64,000 nt of DNA from Weissella confusa (GTDB taxonomy: Bacteria; Bacillota; Bacilli; Lactobacillales; Lactobacillaceae): the NCBI GenBank assembly GCA_041871065.1, contig CP168942.1, positions 2,202,501 to 2,266,500 on the forward strand, read 5' to 3'. Positions 51,635 through 59,376 of this stretch are shown one piece after another. The position numbers and the translations under genes were made by a program. The notes beneath the pieces are model-generated. The model saw only the letters and a list, made by a program, of their open reading frames with translations. It searched no databases and was not told where the DNA came from. Numbering within the stretch: position 1 is the stretch's first letter; every line of letters begins with the position of its first letter.

Positions 51635-52414
51635 TTAATTCTTACGGTTATAAACCAACACAGTTAGCGGTGCAAAGATTGCAACTACCAATACACCAGC
51701 GCCTAGTACAATCCAGGCTTGGTTCGACCAAACGCCTTGGTTTAGCATGACACGTGATGCCTTAATGACATATGTTACTGGGTTTAGGTTTACCAAAATT
51801 TGCATGACATGTGGCAACGTCCTAACTGGTACGAATGCGCTTGATAGGAACGTTAGCAAAAGCATCGTGATTAATGAGACACTTTCGACCATCGTTGAAC
51901 TCTTGGCAACCATACCGTACAAAGCAAATCCCCAGCTCAATGCCCATCCCAAGAACACATCTAGCAACACAACGACAACTACCCAACCAAATCCAGCAGT
52001 TGGACGCCATCCCATTAGGAAGCCAGTCGTCAATGACGCGATTGCAGCGATAAACAAACGCAAAATATCTGCGAATAGTTGTCCGGCCAATGGTGCGATG
52101 TGGGCGATTGGCAATGACTTCAAACGATCATAAATACCCGAATTCATGTCGTCGCTAATTTGGGTACCAGAACCTGATGCAGCTGAAATCAACGCTTGCA
52201 TGAGAATTCCCGGCACAATCGTTGGCAAATAAGCGTGTACGTTGCCGGCAATCGCCCCACCAAATAGGTAACCAAACATCAACATGAACATCACGGGTTG
52301 CACAATCACATCCAAAAACTTGTCTGGGTTGTGTAACGTCTTTAGCAAATTACGGTATGCCATCGTGGCCGTGTTTGCAATAATATTTGTCTTGTGTGCT
52401 TGTACATCCATCAT
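51635..52414 (-). CDS. ABC-2 type permease (DrrB-like)
   Basis: Six-helix membrane subunit of 259 residues for drug export. Family marks are AYRNLLKTLHNPDKFLDVIVQPVMFMLMFGYLFGG at the N-terminus and SGTQISDDMNSGIYDRLKSLPIAHIAPLAGQL near residue 80, typical of daunorubicin-type DrrB proteins, plus FLSSAFVPVRTLPHVMQILVNLNPVTYVI near residue 190. It is second in the operon with the ATPase gene 23 bases upstream. Confidence 0.9.
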   Translation of the reverse strand: MMDVQAHKTNIIANTATMAYRNLLKTLHNPDKFLDVIVQPVMFMLMFGYLFGGAIAGNVHAYLPTIVPGILMQALISAASGSGTQISDDMNSGIYDRLKSLPIAHIAPLAGQLFADILRLFIAAIASLTTGFLMGWRPTAGFGWVVVVVLLDVFLGWALSWGFALYGMVAKSSTMVESVSLITMLLLTFLSSAFVPVRTLPHVMQILVNLNPVTYVIKASRVMLNQGVWSNQAWIVLGAGVLVVAIFAPLTVLVYNRKN

Positions 52415-52437
52415 GATTCTAACCTTCTTAATTTCCC

Positions 52438-53373
52438 TTAATTCTTTCCAACCGTCAAAGCAAAGAACACATCATCCATAGATGGTTGTTCAACGGCCAT
52501 ATTCGTCATTGTGAGCCCCGCTGCCGTTAGTTGGCTCAAGATACCTGCAACCTGATTTGTATCGCGTAGTGGCGCTGTGACAGTGTTATTGGCCACCTTT
52601 ACTTCTTCGTGCAACGCATCAGTTACGATTTGCTTTGCCCGGTCGGCTTGTTGTGCATCTGTCATTTCCAAACGCAGCTTTGCGCCCCCAACTTGGGCCT
52701 TTAACTCGGCTGGCGTGCCGAGACTGACCAACTTTCCGTGGTCAATCAACGCGATGCGATCAGCTAATTCATCAGCCTCTTCCAAGTACTGAGTCGTTAG
52801 GACGATTGTTGAGCCTTCTGCGACCAACTCGCGAATGGTATCCCACATTTGCGTACGAGTTCGTGGATCAAGACCCGTTGTCGGTTCGTCCAAGAAAATG
52901 AGCGCTGGCCGTGAAATCAAGCTAACTGCCAAATCCAAACGGCGACGCATACCACCTGAGAAATTCGAAATCGCCTTATCAGCCGATGCAACCAATGAAA
53001 ACTTGTTCAATAATTCTTCCGTACGTTCCTTGGCTTCGCGTCGTGACAAGCCATTCAAGCGTGAGAAAATCATCAAGTTTTCGCGAGCAGAAATATCCTC
53101 ATCAACCGATGCGTATTGACCAGTCAATCCAAACAATGAACGAACGACCTTAGGTTCCTTCTTAACGTCGTGTCCGAAAATTTGAATCGTTCCTGACGTT
53201 GGCTTTAGCAACGTCGTCATCATGCGCAGCGTGGTCGTCTTACCCGCTCCGTTTGGTCCAAGCAAACCGAACACCTCACCACGCTTGATATTAAATGACA
53301 CGTTATCAACCGCCGTTTGCGTGCCAAACATCTTAGTCAATCCTTCAATTTCAACTGCATACTCTTCACTCAT
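52438..53373 (-). CDS. ABC transporter ATP-binding protein (DrrA-like)
   Basis: ATPase of 311 residues: Walker A GPNGAGKTT near residue 40, Q-loop LTGQYASVDEDISARENL near residue 83, signature FSGGMRRRLDLAVSL near residue 139, Walker B ALIFLDEPTTGLDPRTR, and H-loop LTTQYLEEADELADR, where the usual histidine is Q as in the DrrA group. The C-terminal 80 residues form the DrrA-type regulatory domain. It pairs with the DrrB-like permease and is controlled from a region with three GGTACC operators by a divergent MarR gene. Confidence 0.92.
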   Translation of the reverse strand: MSEEYAVEIEGLTKMFGTQTAVDNVSFNIKRGEVFGLLGPNGAGKTTTLRMMTTLLKPTSGTIQIFGHDVKKEPKVVRSLFGLTGQYASVDEDISARENLMIFSRLNGLSRREAKERTEELLNKFSLVASADKAISNFSGGMRRRLDLAVSLISRPALIFLDEPTTGLDPRTRTQMWDTIRELVAEGSTIVLTTQYLEEADELADRIALIDHGKLVSLGTPAELKAQVGGAKLRLEMTDAQQADRAKQIVTDALHEEVKVANNTVTAPLRDTNQVAGILSQLTAAGLTMTNMAVEQPSMDDVFFALTVGKN

Positions 53374-53404
53374 GATATTGCCTTCTTGTTTCCAAAATTA
53401 ATTA

Positions 53405-53475
53405 TCAGGGTACCTGACGAAAATAATAATAAGGTACCCTGATTAATATGTCAACAATTTTGTTCAGGTACCCTG
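53405..53475. promoter_or_regulatory. three GGTACC-centred operators between ABC exporter and MarR gene
   Basis: Site 1 TCAGGGTACCTGA (53405-53417), site 2 AGGTACCCTGAT (53432-53443) and site 3 TCAGGTACCCTG (53464-53475) share the core CAGGGTACC or its complement. Their centres are about 27 and 32 bases apart. They flank the divergent promoters and are the probable sites of the MarR protein encoded at 53550. Confidence 0.75.
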
Positions 53476-53549
53476 TGTATTTTAGTTCATATTCGTCACG
53501 AACCCTGTTATACTGGCATTAGTAGAAAAATTTAAGGACGGCAAGATAC

Positions 53550-54059
53550 ATGGCTGATTTGATCGAAAAACACCAATTAGCAGCAAAACTATTTGAATTT
53601 ACATCACTTCAGCACTTGGCTGATGAACAAGTTGAACGTCACTCACCCGTTTTCCGTGGGCAAAATAAAGTACTGGTTGCATTAAGTGAAGGCGATAATA
53701 TTTCTCAAAAGGACCTCGCTGAGCGCTTGGACATGAGTGTGCAATCAACAGCTGAATTCGTCGCTAAGCTAGTTAAAAAGGACTTTGTCACTAAGACAAA
53801 GTCCCCAACTGATGGTCGTATTCAATTAATTCAGCTCACTGATAAAGGTCGCCATGAAGCCGAAAAGAGCTTATTTTACATCCCTGAGTATCTCGACTAT
53901 CTAAGCCCTGAAGAATGGACGCAACTCGCAGCGATGCTAGACAAGATGAACGATGGTATCCGTGATAACTTGAAGCTTGATGGTATTCAAAACCTCGGTA
54001 CCCGAATCATGCTGAGCCAGTTGGATCGCAAGACTGAAATCGACAAGAATGATAAGTAA
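53550..54059 (+). CDS. MarR-family regulator of the DrrAB-like exporter
   Basis: A 169-residue winged-helix regulator. The DNA-binding part is FRGQNKVLVALSEGDNISQKDLAERLDMSVQSTAEFVAKLVKKDFVTKTKSPTDGRIQLIQLTDKG-like in order, with recognition helix SVQSTAEFVAKLVKK near residue 72 and the wing TKSPTDGRIQLIQLT. It starts 176 bases from the divergent ATPase gene, with three operator-like repeats between. AAGGAC is upstream of the ATG. It most likely represses both itself and the exporter until a drug or peptide binds. Confidence 0.9.
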   Translation: MADLIEKHQLAAKLFEFTSLQHLADEQVERHSPVFRGQNKVLVALSEGDNISQKDLAERLDMSVQSTAEFVAKLVKKDFVTKTKSPTDGRIQLIQLTDKGRHEAEKSLFYIPEYLDYLSPEEWTQLAAMLDKMNDGIRDNLKLDGIQNLGTRIMLSQLDRKTEIDKNDK

Positions 54060-54061
54060 TG

Positions 54062-54093
54062 AAAACCACGTTGGAAAATCCAACGTGGTTTTG
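54062..54093 (+). terminator. intrinsic terminator
   Basis: AAAACCACGTTGGA pairs with TCCAACGTGGTTTT around a short loop, immediately followed by a parS-like site. Confidence 0.88.
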
Positions 54094-54094
54094 T

Positions 54095-54110
54095 TGTTTC
54101 ACATGGAACA
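54095..54110. promoter_or_regulatory. parS-like site, one mismatch
   Basis: TGTTTCACATGGAACA reads TGTTCCATGTGAAACA on the minus strand, one base from the consensus. It follows the MarR terminator. Confidence 0.5.
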
Positions 54111-54178
54111 TGTCAAACGATATCCGCCTTCATCAGTTATCGTTTAATAAATCACTACACCATCTCGTTATACAACAA

Positions 54179-56305
54179 CTAAGCTACGCCAAATTCATTT
54201 TCTGCCATTTCATAGGCGTCTATAATTTCTGATTCTGATATAGATTCTCGTTGCCGTAAAACAGATATTACTGCTTCAGAAATCAATTCCTCGCGAGCAT
54301 AAAGTCGCGCATCCCCAGATGCAAACATATCTTTCAACCAACTGCTCATCTTTTTATTTTGGAAGGTCATTTCAATCACCTGACTAAACTCCTCTTGCGA
54401 AAATCCAGTAGGCATAACAACATCAATGAATTCTTCCTTAAAAATTTCGAACATTTCTTTTGCATCATCTTCGATAAAATTATCCATCACTTTTTTCGCT
54501 ACGGTGCTAGCCGCCAGACCACCAGCTGCAGCTCCAATAAACGTCCCAACAACAGGTATGACACTTCCGACCGCAGCACCCGCTGCAACACCTCCGGCAA
54601 TTGAGGCAGCTCCAACTACTGAATTTTTAACAAGCTGTCCTACCGAAATTCGACCACGGAGAGAATCAACGATTGATGGACCAAATGTAATTGCAACCAC
54701 TGCAACACCACCGGCATATTTTCCAACCGCTTCTGGATTAAATCCAACCTGTCTCCCCAGAGTAGTCATAGCTAATTTTGAAGCGTACCTATTTACAACC
54801 TCACTCTTGGCTGTCTGAGAAGCAAACACAATAATTCCCGTTGATATTGCCCCGGTTCTAAGGGCCGCATACCCAGCTTGCTTAACGGCTACATTTTGTT
54901 CTTGACCGTTCCATCTTGCAACTGCATACTGCATAACAAACGAAATTCCCGCTGCTGGTAACGAAAGTTGTACCGCATTCATTGTATCTACATACAATGA
55001 TTCAATCGTTCCCGCCTTAACAACGTTCGCATAAAAATTAGTGCTATATGGCCCCTTTTTCACCAACATTTTTGCATCTGCAGGATTGGTATGCCCTGGT
55101 ACTTTACCATTTTCGATTTTATTACGCATATATTCCAAGGACTTTGCATATTGATCTTTAGGTACTTCAGTAGGCATATCTCCATAACTATATTCGCCAT
55201 GGTCGAATGCAAGTTTTATGCTATTCGTTCCACCTTTAATTGACGTTTTTACCTGAACTTGATTACCAAAGCTCAATCTATCTACACCGTGTTTGGCATT
55301 ATCTTGTCCTTTCAAAACTGAATCTGTTAAGTAGCCTCCATCGTGGACACTATTAGCATACTCCGCACCAACACCATACCCACGAGGCCCATTCACCATT
55401 TGGTTTGTTTGAATATTATGCAGGTTATAATTTGATACCGTACCAGAAAGAGTGTTTAGCCCACTTGAAATCCGCTTTCCTTCTTCATCGATTTGAATAT
55501 TTAAATCTGCTTTTCGAGCTTCATTATTTACAAAATCCAACTTAGCTTCCTGACTGATTAAATCATTAGACGATTCTTCAATCTCTGTATTCTCAGCAAT
55601 CTTATCAAATAACCCTGTATACAAATCACGAGTAAATCCAGATTCAATCAAGTCGTTTAAATTAATCACTAATGATTCAAAATCAACATTTACAAAATAA
55701 CCAATAGGCGTAGTGAAAATCTTACTTCCGTAGTTAACAGAAAATGTCTCATCATTTTCAATTTCTACATTCCACATACCAGAATATGGAATCCATACTG
55801 ATTCTACAGTGTCTTGACCAGTTTTTTCATTTATTCCAGTCTGTTGAGAAAACCCCATTCCTCGAGACGTCACTACTGCACCAAACTCTCGTAGTTGCGA
55901 CTCAATCAAGCTCATAATTGGACTATAAGCTAGAACTTCGCCACCCTGATCATCAAATGAACTCAAAAAATATTCCGCCCGTCCATACGGAATATCATCT
56001 CCTTGACATTGGAAGCTATCAGCAATTTTCTCAAAAGAATCATCCAAAGAGTCTAATGTATATGTTGACTGAGCATCACGTGCCAACCACTTTTTGAATT
56101 GCCGCTTCCGTTTAGATTCGCCATCATTCATCCCAATAATTGCAAGTATAATGAACACAGTCGTAGCAATCGCAAATAACTTTGGATAAACAATGAAACC
56201 CCGAATATAAATCACAATATCTATTAATACCAAAACACCTGCCATCTTGTCGCTAACTTTGTTTGCTATATATAAAATCAAAATGACAAAAAATAAATAC
56301 CCCAT
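54179..56305 (-). CDS. 708-residue membrane protein with nuclease-like core and glycine-zipper domain, unknown function
   Basis: Residues 1-60 hold two to three membrane helices, followed by a basic patch KRKRQFKKW. Residues 75-300 are an acidic soluble region. Residues 303-400 form a compact domain with E315 (GVGAEYANSVHD), D342 and QVQVK (Q351-x-K353), an order and spacing like a PD-(D/E)xK nuclease core with Gln for the second acid. Residues 440-500 and 525-610 are hydrophobic, the latter a Gly/Ala zipper (GGVAAGAAVGSVIPVVGTFI), typical of membrane insertion. The C-terminus (610-708) is acidic and helical. The gene is AT-rich compared with its neighbours, stands alone and is flanked by parS-like sites. 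A role in defence or antagonism is possible, not shown. Confidence 0.75.
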   Translation of the reverse strand: MGYLFFVILILYIANKVSDKMAGVLVLIDIVIYIRGFIVYPKLFAIATTVFIILAIIGMNDGESKRKRQFKKWLARDAQSTYTLDSLDDSFEKIADSFQCQGDDIPYGRAEYFLSSFDDQGGEVLAYSPIMSLIESQLREFGAVVTSRGMGFSQQTGINEKTGQDTVESVWIPYSGMWNVEIENDETFSVNYGSKIFTTPIGYFVNVDFESLVINLNDLIESGFTRDLYTGLFDKIAENTEIEESSNDLISQEAKLDFVNNEARKADLNIQIDEEGKRISSGLNTLSGTVSNYNLHNIQTNQMVNGPRGYGVGAEYANSVHDGGYLTDSVLKGQDNAKHGVDRLSFGNQVQVKTSIKGGTNSIKLAFDHGEYSYGDMPTEVPKDQYAKSLEYMRNKIENGKVPGHTNPADAKMLVKKGPYSTNFYANVVKAGTIESLYVDTMNAVQLSLPAAGISFVMQYAVARWNGQEQNVAVKQAGYAALRTGAISTGIIVFASQTAKSEVVNRYASKLAMTTLGRQVGFNPEAVGKYAGGVAVVAITFGPSIVDSLRGRISVGQLVKNSVVGAASIAGGVAAGAAVGSVIPVVGTFIGAAAGGLAASTVAKKVMDNFIEDDAKEMFEIFKEEFIDVVMPTGFSQEEFSQVIEMTFQNKKMSSWLKDMFASGDARLYAREELISEAVISVLRQRESISESEIIDAYEMAENEFGVA

Positions 56306-56886
56306 AACTGATCTCCTATACCCACGTTAGTCATAGTTCTTGTATCCACACAACATCGCAAACTCAGCAAATATCTACACAAAAGCAATCGATATCTAGG
56401 AACTAAAAACATTTAATATCAATCCACAAAATTGGGAACAATATTGTGGTTTAAAAGCACAAATTAATATACCAATCCAAACTGAAAATTTCCCCACAGA
56501 ATTACACACAAATCGTACCACCGAAGGAGTTTCCCTTACCAATAAAAACACTTTTTCACAGCTTCGTAGCACCAGCGCTTCACCATGAAAATTTTGCGCC
56601 ACCAAAATCGCCTTTTCGATACATCATTTCAATCACCTCGTCTTACTTGATGACACAAGTATAGGAATTGCGTGCGAAATTATTTGTCGTTTAATCAAAA
56701 AGAGCCAAACGACTTTCAAATCGCTTGGCTCTACTGATTGATTCATTTTGGCAGGTGATTTTAGCATGAAAACCAATAATTACTAGACTACCATTTATTT
56801 TTTTCGTCATTATAATGATAGATATACCAACGGAAGGAGAGACATTTACAACTGAATATTACCAATGTTGTCGTGAACAGATTATA
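56306..56886. other. 581-bp AT-rich intergenic region with orphan signals
   Basis: No full gene is seen. It holds a 15-codon frame with a good ribosome site (56580-56627, minus; GAGGTGATT before ATG) that stops at a TGA, a downstream open frame in another phase (56396-56605) with no start of its own, a hairpin GAGCCAAGCGA/TCGTTTGGCTC with T-run on the minus strand (56696-56740), and on the plus strand a TATAAT near 56811 and GGAAGGAGAG (56832-56841) that is not followed by an ATG in frame with anything long. These look like remains of decayed genes. Confidence 0.55.
56580..56627 (-). CDS. 15-residue peptide frame with strong ribosome site
   Basis: MMYRKGDFGGAKFSW is encoded from ATG 56627 behind GAGGTGATTGAA. 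It is either a short functional peptide or the start of a decayed gene. Confidence 0.25.
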   Translation of the reverse strand: MMYRKGDFGGAKFSW

Positions 56887-57012
56887 TAAAGCAGACTGAG
56901 AATGTCGGAGGTTTTTTGACCTCCGACGTGACCAAGTCGCCCTTATCAGGTGCGTCTTTGGTCTAAAACGCCTGACTGAAGTCAGGTGTTTTAGACCAAC
57001 AGCTGCTGTGAC
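56887..57012 (+). ncRNA. duplicated structured leader RNA, copy 2
   Basis: The leader runs from AGCAG (56890-56894), which pairs with CTGCT (57003-57007), through the hairpin GTCGGAGGT/ACCTCCGAC (56904-56912 with 56919-56927, loop of six) to the long arm TTGGTCTAAAAC-G-CCTGACT pairing with AGTCAGG-T-GTTTTAGACCAA (about 56958-56999). Between them lies the invariant GTGACCAAGTCGCCCTTATC and AGGTGCGT. It ends 18 bases before the ATG at 57031, with AAGGAG between. A TTATAT -10 lies directly before it. The inverted copy is at 28240-28362. Confidence 0.7.
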
Positions 57013-57030
57013 AAATCAAGGAGCATACTG

Positions 57031-57303
57031 ATGAACGAAAATATTTACACACAACTTGTCGCTGATTTTGCTGCAGCTAACGGCTTCACCTTTTACCAAG
57101 GTGCGCAAGCTAGCCCAGCACTCATTCGCAACTGGGAAAACGGTTCGCTGAAGATCCACTTTGTTTCCTATGGGAATGATGGTCAAACTGCAAGCTGGCA
57201 TTTCATTAACGAGGGGTTCAGCCATCCAGTTTCTCACAAGGGCACTGGTATTGATGAATTAACTGATTGGATCAACAATACAATCACACCTCAACTTGCT
57301 TAA
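57031..57303 (+). CDS. hypothetical protein, 90 aa, behind duplicated leader
   Basis: A soluble 90-residue protein with no cysteine and no signal. It has an N-terminal helix (YTQLVADFAAANGFTFYQG), a central two-strand segment LKIHFVSYGNDGQTASWHFINEGF and a C-terminal helix. I do not recognise it. AAGGAGC precedes the ATG by about eight bases. Its importance comes from the upstream leader RNA, which is shared only with the TetR gene at 28216, so the two may respond to one signal. Confidence 0.72.
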   Translation: MNENIYTQLVADFAAANGFTFYQGAQASPALIRNWENGSLKIHFVSYGNDGQTASWHFINEGFSHPVSHKGTGIDELTDWINNTITPQLA

Positions 57304-57391
57304 AGATTCACGGAAGCGGTCAAACTTGACCACTTTCCCCAAACATATGGTAAAATCACCTGCCGTTTTTAAAACGATACATATTCGCCAA

Positions 57392-57407
57392 CGTTCCACG
57401 TGAAACA
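57392..57407 (+). promoter_or_regulatory. parS-like site, one mismatch
   Basis: CGTTCCACGTGAAACA differs from TGTTNCACGTGAAACA only at the first base. It is intergenic. Confidence 0.55.
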
Positions 57408-57436
57408 TTGGCACCTAAATTGACATACATATAACA

Positions 57437-57476
57437 AATCAGCCATCCCCCAACACAAGTTGGGAGATGGCTGATT
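57437..57476. terminator. bidirectional terminator
   Basis: AATCAGCCATCCCCCAAC pairs with GTTGGGAGATGGCTGATT (one mismatch) around a four-base loop. Confidence 0.9.
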
Positions 57477-57481
57477 TTTCA

Positions 57482-59353
57482 TTATTTAAGCGTCTTATTT
57501 AACCATTCAAACATGACAGTCAGTCGCGCATCGCGTAAGTTCGGTAACCCATTACGCGATACACCGTGCCATGATTGCGGGAAACGTACCATTTCAACCG
57601 GCGTATCCGTTAACGTCTTCACCGCCGTGAAATACATTTCCGTTTGCGCAATTGGTGTCCGTAAATCATATTCACCATGCATCATTAGTAGTGGTGTTTT
57701 AACCGCTCCAGCGTACGTAATTGGCGAGCGCTTAATCAATTCTGCTCGACCAGCTTCCGTATATGGCGTTGTCCCCATTTCGTCAGCGACAAAGTTATAC
57801 CCAATGTCACTGGCACCTGTTAGATGTAGCCACTCTGTTACTGGTCGTTGTGAAACAGCCGCTTGGAATCGATCAGTATGACCAATGGCCCAAGTCGTCA
57901 TAAAGCCACCATACGACCCACCAATAATGATTTGTCGGGTCGCATCAATCTTATCCGCATAACGTTTAATAGCCCTATCTAAGCCCGCTAATACATCCCG
58001 ATAATCTTGTTCACCATAATGGTTTACTACTGCATTGATAAACGCTTGGCCGTATGTTGTTGAACCATGCGGATTCGTAAAGACAACGTTGTAGCCCGCT
58101 TCCGCAAAGCGTTGGAATTCCCAGAAGAACGCATCCCCATAAGCGCCATGAGGACCACCGTGAACATATAGCACAACTGGTGCTGGCTCCTCTGAATGCG
58201 CTGGTAAGAACCACCCATCCACATCCGAACCGTCTTCACTAGCAAACGTGAATTTTTCAGCTGCCGTAAACGACAACGTCGGATTAGCATCATAACGCAC
58301 CGTTTGTTCATGCGTGTCTAAATCGACTGTAATCAAACTGCTTGGGTGACGCGTATCTTGTTGCGCAATCACCAATTCACGATCAACAATCGTAAAATCA
58401 GTTAGCAGTTGCGGCTCATCAAGCAGTCGCGTAATCTTGCCAGCTACCGTTCCTTGATATAGACGCGTGTGTCCGTGGTAGCCAGTTTCAAAGATGTACG
58501 TTTCTGAATCCAACCAACGCACATGGCGTCCTTGCCCCTGCACGATGACATCAGAATTGGGTTCTGCCAACAATTCTTCGTCATCAAAAGCCAATCGTAC
58601 TTGATGACCATCATAATAATGCAGGCTTACTGCACGTCGATTAGGATATTGATTATCGTTGCCAAGAACCAAAATTTGCGTTGCATCTGGTGCAATTGTC
58701 GCTTCATAAACCTGTGCCAAATTCGTGGGCACTGTGGTTTGCGTCTTAGTTTCAAAATCAATCGTGCGTAATTCTGAACGATATTCGTGAGCGTCCTCAT
58801 CATTCGTTTGCACAATAATGACCGCCTGCGTATCAGTCGCATCTGCAACCTTAACCGGCAACGAGAACGTGCCCAATAAACGCGTCACCCCTGAAGCCGT
58901 GGCTTGATAAATCTCAAAGCGACGTTGCTCATCAATAAAGCCCACGCCGTCATCTTTATAATGGCGCTTCGTATAATATCGCACCGTTGGTCGCTCACTG
59001 ACGGCATTAAACGATGCTTGTGTTTCAACTTGAACAGCAAACACAACACCCGCCCCATCAGGTGTTGGCACAAAACTCGTGATGGAATCACTTTGATGCG
59101 TTAATTGCACCGTTTCGCCAGCAACAGAACGGCGGTATAGTTGCCCATCATGCTGATAGAAAATAGCCTGTGTCGTTCCTTGCAAATCGGTTGCGTCATT
59201 CACCAACGTGGTCGTATCCGTCTCATTCACAACCACCACATTCGTTTGATAACGATTCCCAATTTCGTCCGCGACACTTTCCGTCGCATATAGCGTTTGA
59301 CCAACAATCGTTGGACGTGCGATTCCCCTGATGTTTCCTAGTGCTGTTACCAT
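57482..59353 (-). CDS. S9-family serine peptidase (acylaminoacyl-peptidase-like)
   Basis: A cytoplasmic peptidase of 623 residues. The N-terminal 360 residues form a beta-propeller-like region with repeated strand patterns; the C-terminal hydrolase (about 370-623) has VVLYVHGGPHGAYGDAFFWEFQ, the nucleophile in IIIGGSYGGFMTTW, the aspartate in LLMMHGEYDLRTP and the histidine in FPQSWHGVSRNG. It removes acylated or short N-terminal peptides. The start follows GAGGGGG. It is transcribed from 23 bases behind the metQ-like gene on the same strand and is probably in the same T-box-controlled unit, since I see no terminator between them. Confidence 0.92.
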   Translation of the reverse strand: MVTALGNIRGIARPTIVGQTLYATESVADEIGNRYQTNVVVVNETDTTTLVNDATDLQGTTQAIFYQHDGQLYRRSVAGETVQLTHQSDSITSFVPTPDGAGVVFAVQVETQASFNAVSERPTVRYYTKRHYKDDGVGFIDEQRRFEIYQATASGVTRLLGTFSLPVKVADATDTQAVIIVQTNDEDAHEYRSELRTIDFETKTQTTVPTNLAQVYEATIAPDATQILVLGNDNQYPNRRAVSLHYYDGHQVRLAFDDEELLAEPNSDVIVQGQGRHVRWLDSETYIFETGYHGHTRLYQGTVAGKITRLLDEPQLLTDFTIVDRELVIAQQDTRHPSSLITVDLDTHEQTVRYDANPTLSFTAAEKFTFASEDGSDVDGWFLPAHSEEPAPVVLYVHGGPHGAYGDAFFWEFQRFAEAGYNVVFTNPHGSTTYGQAFINAVVNHYGEQDYRDVLAGLDRAIKRYADKIDATRQIIIGGSYGGFMTTWAIGHTDRFQAAVSQRPVTEWLHLTGASDIGYNFVADEMGTTPYTEAGRAELIKRSPITYAGAVKTPLLMMHGEYDLRTPIAQTEMYFTAVKTLTDTPVEMVRFPQSWHGVSRNGLPNLRDARLTVMFEWLNKTLK

Positions 59354-59376
59354 TCAAATCCCCCTCGATTTTTTGA

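Noticed and set aside
56396..56605. Open frame of 69 codons on the minus strand as a gene
   Set aside because: Its only start is a GTG without ribosome site, and composition is that of the AT-rich gap. I list it only as possible gene remains.
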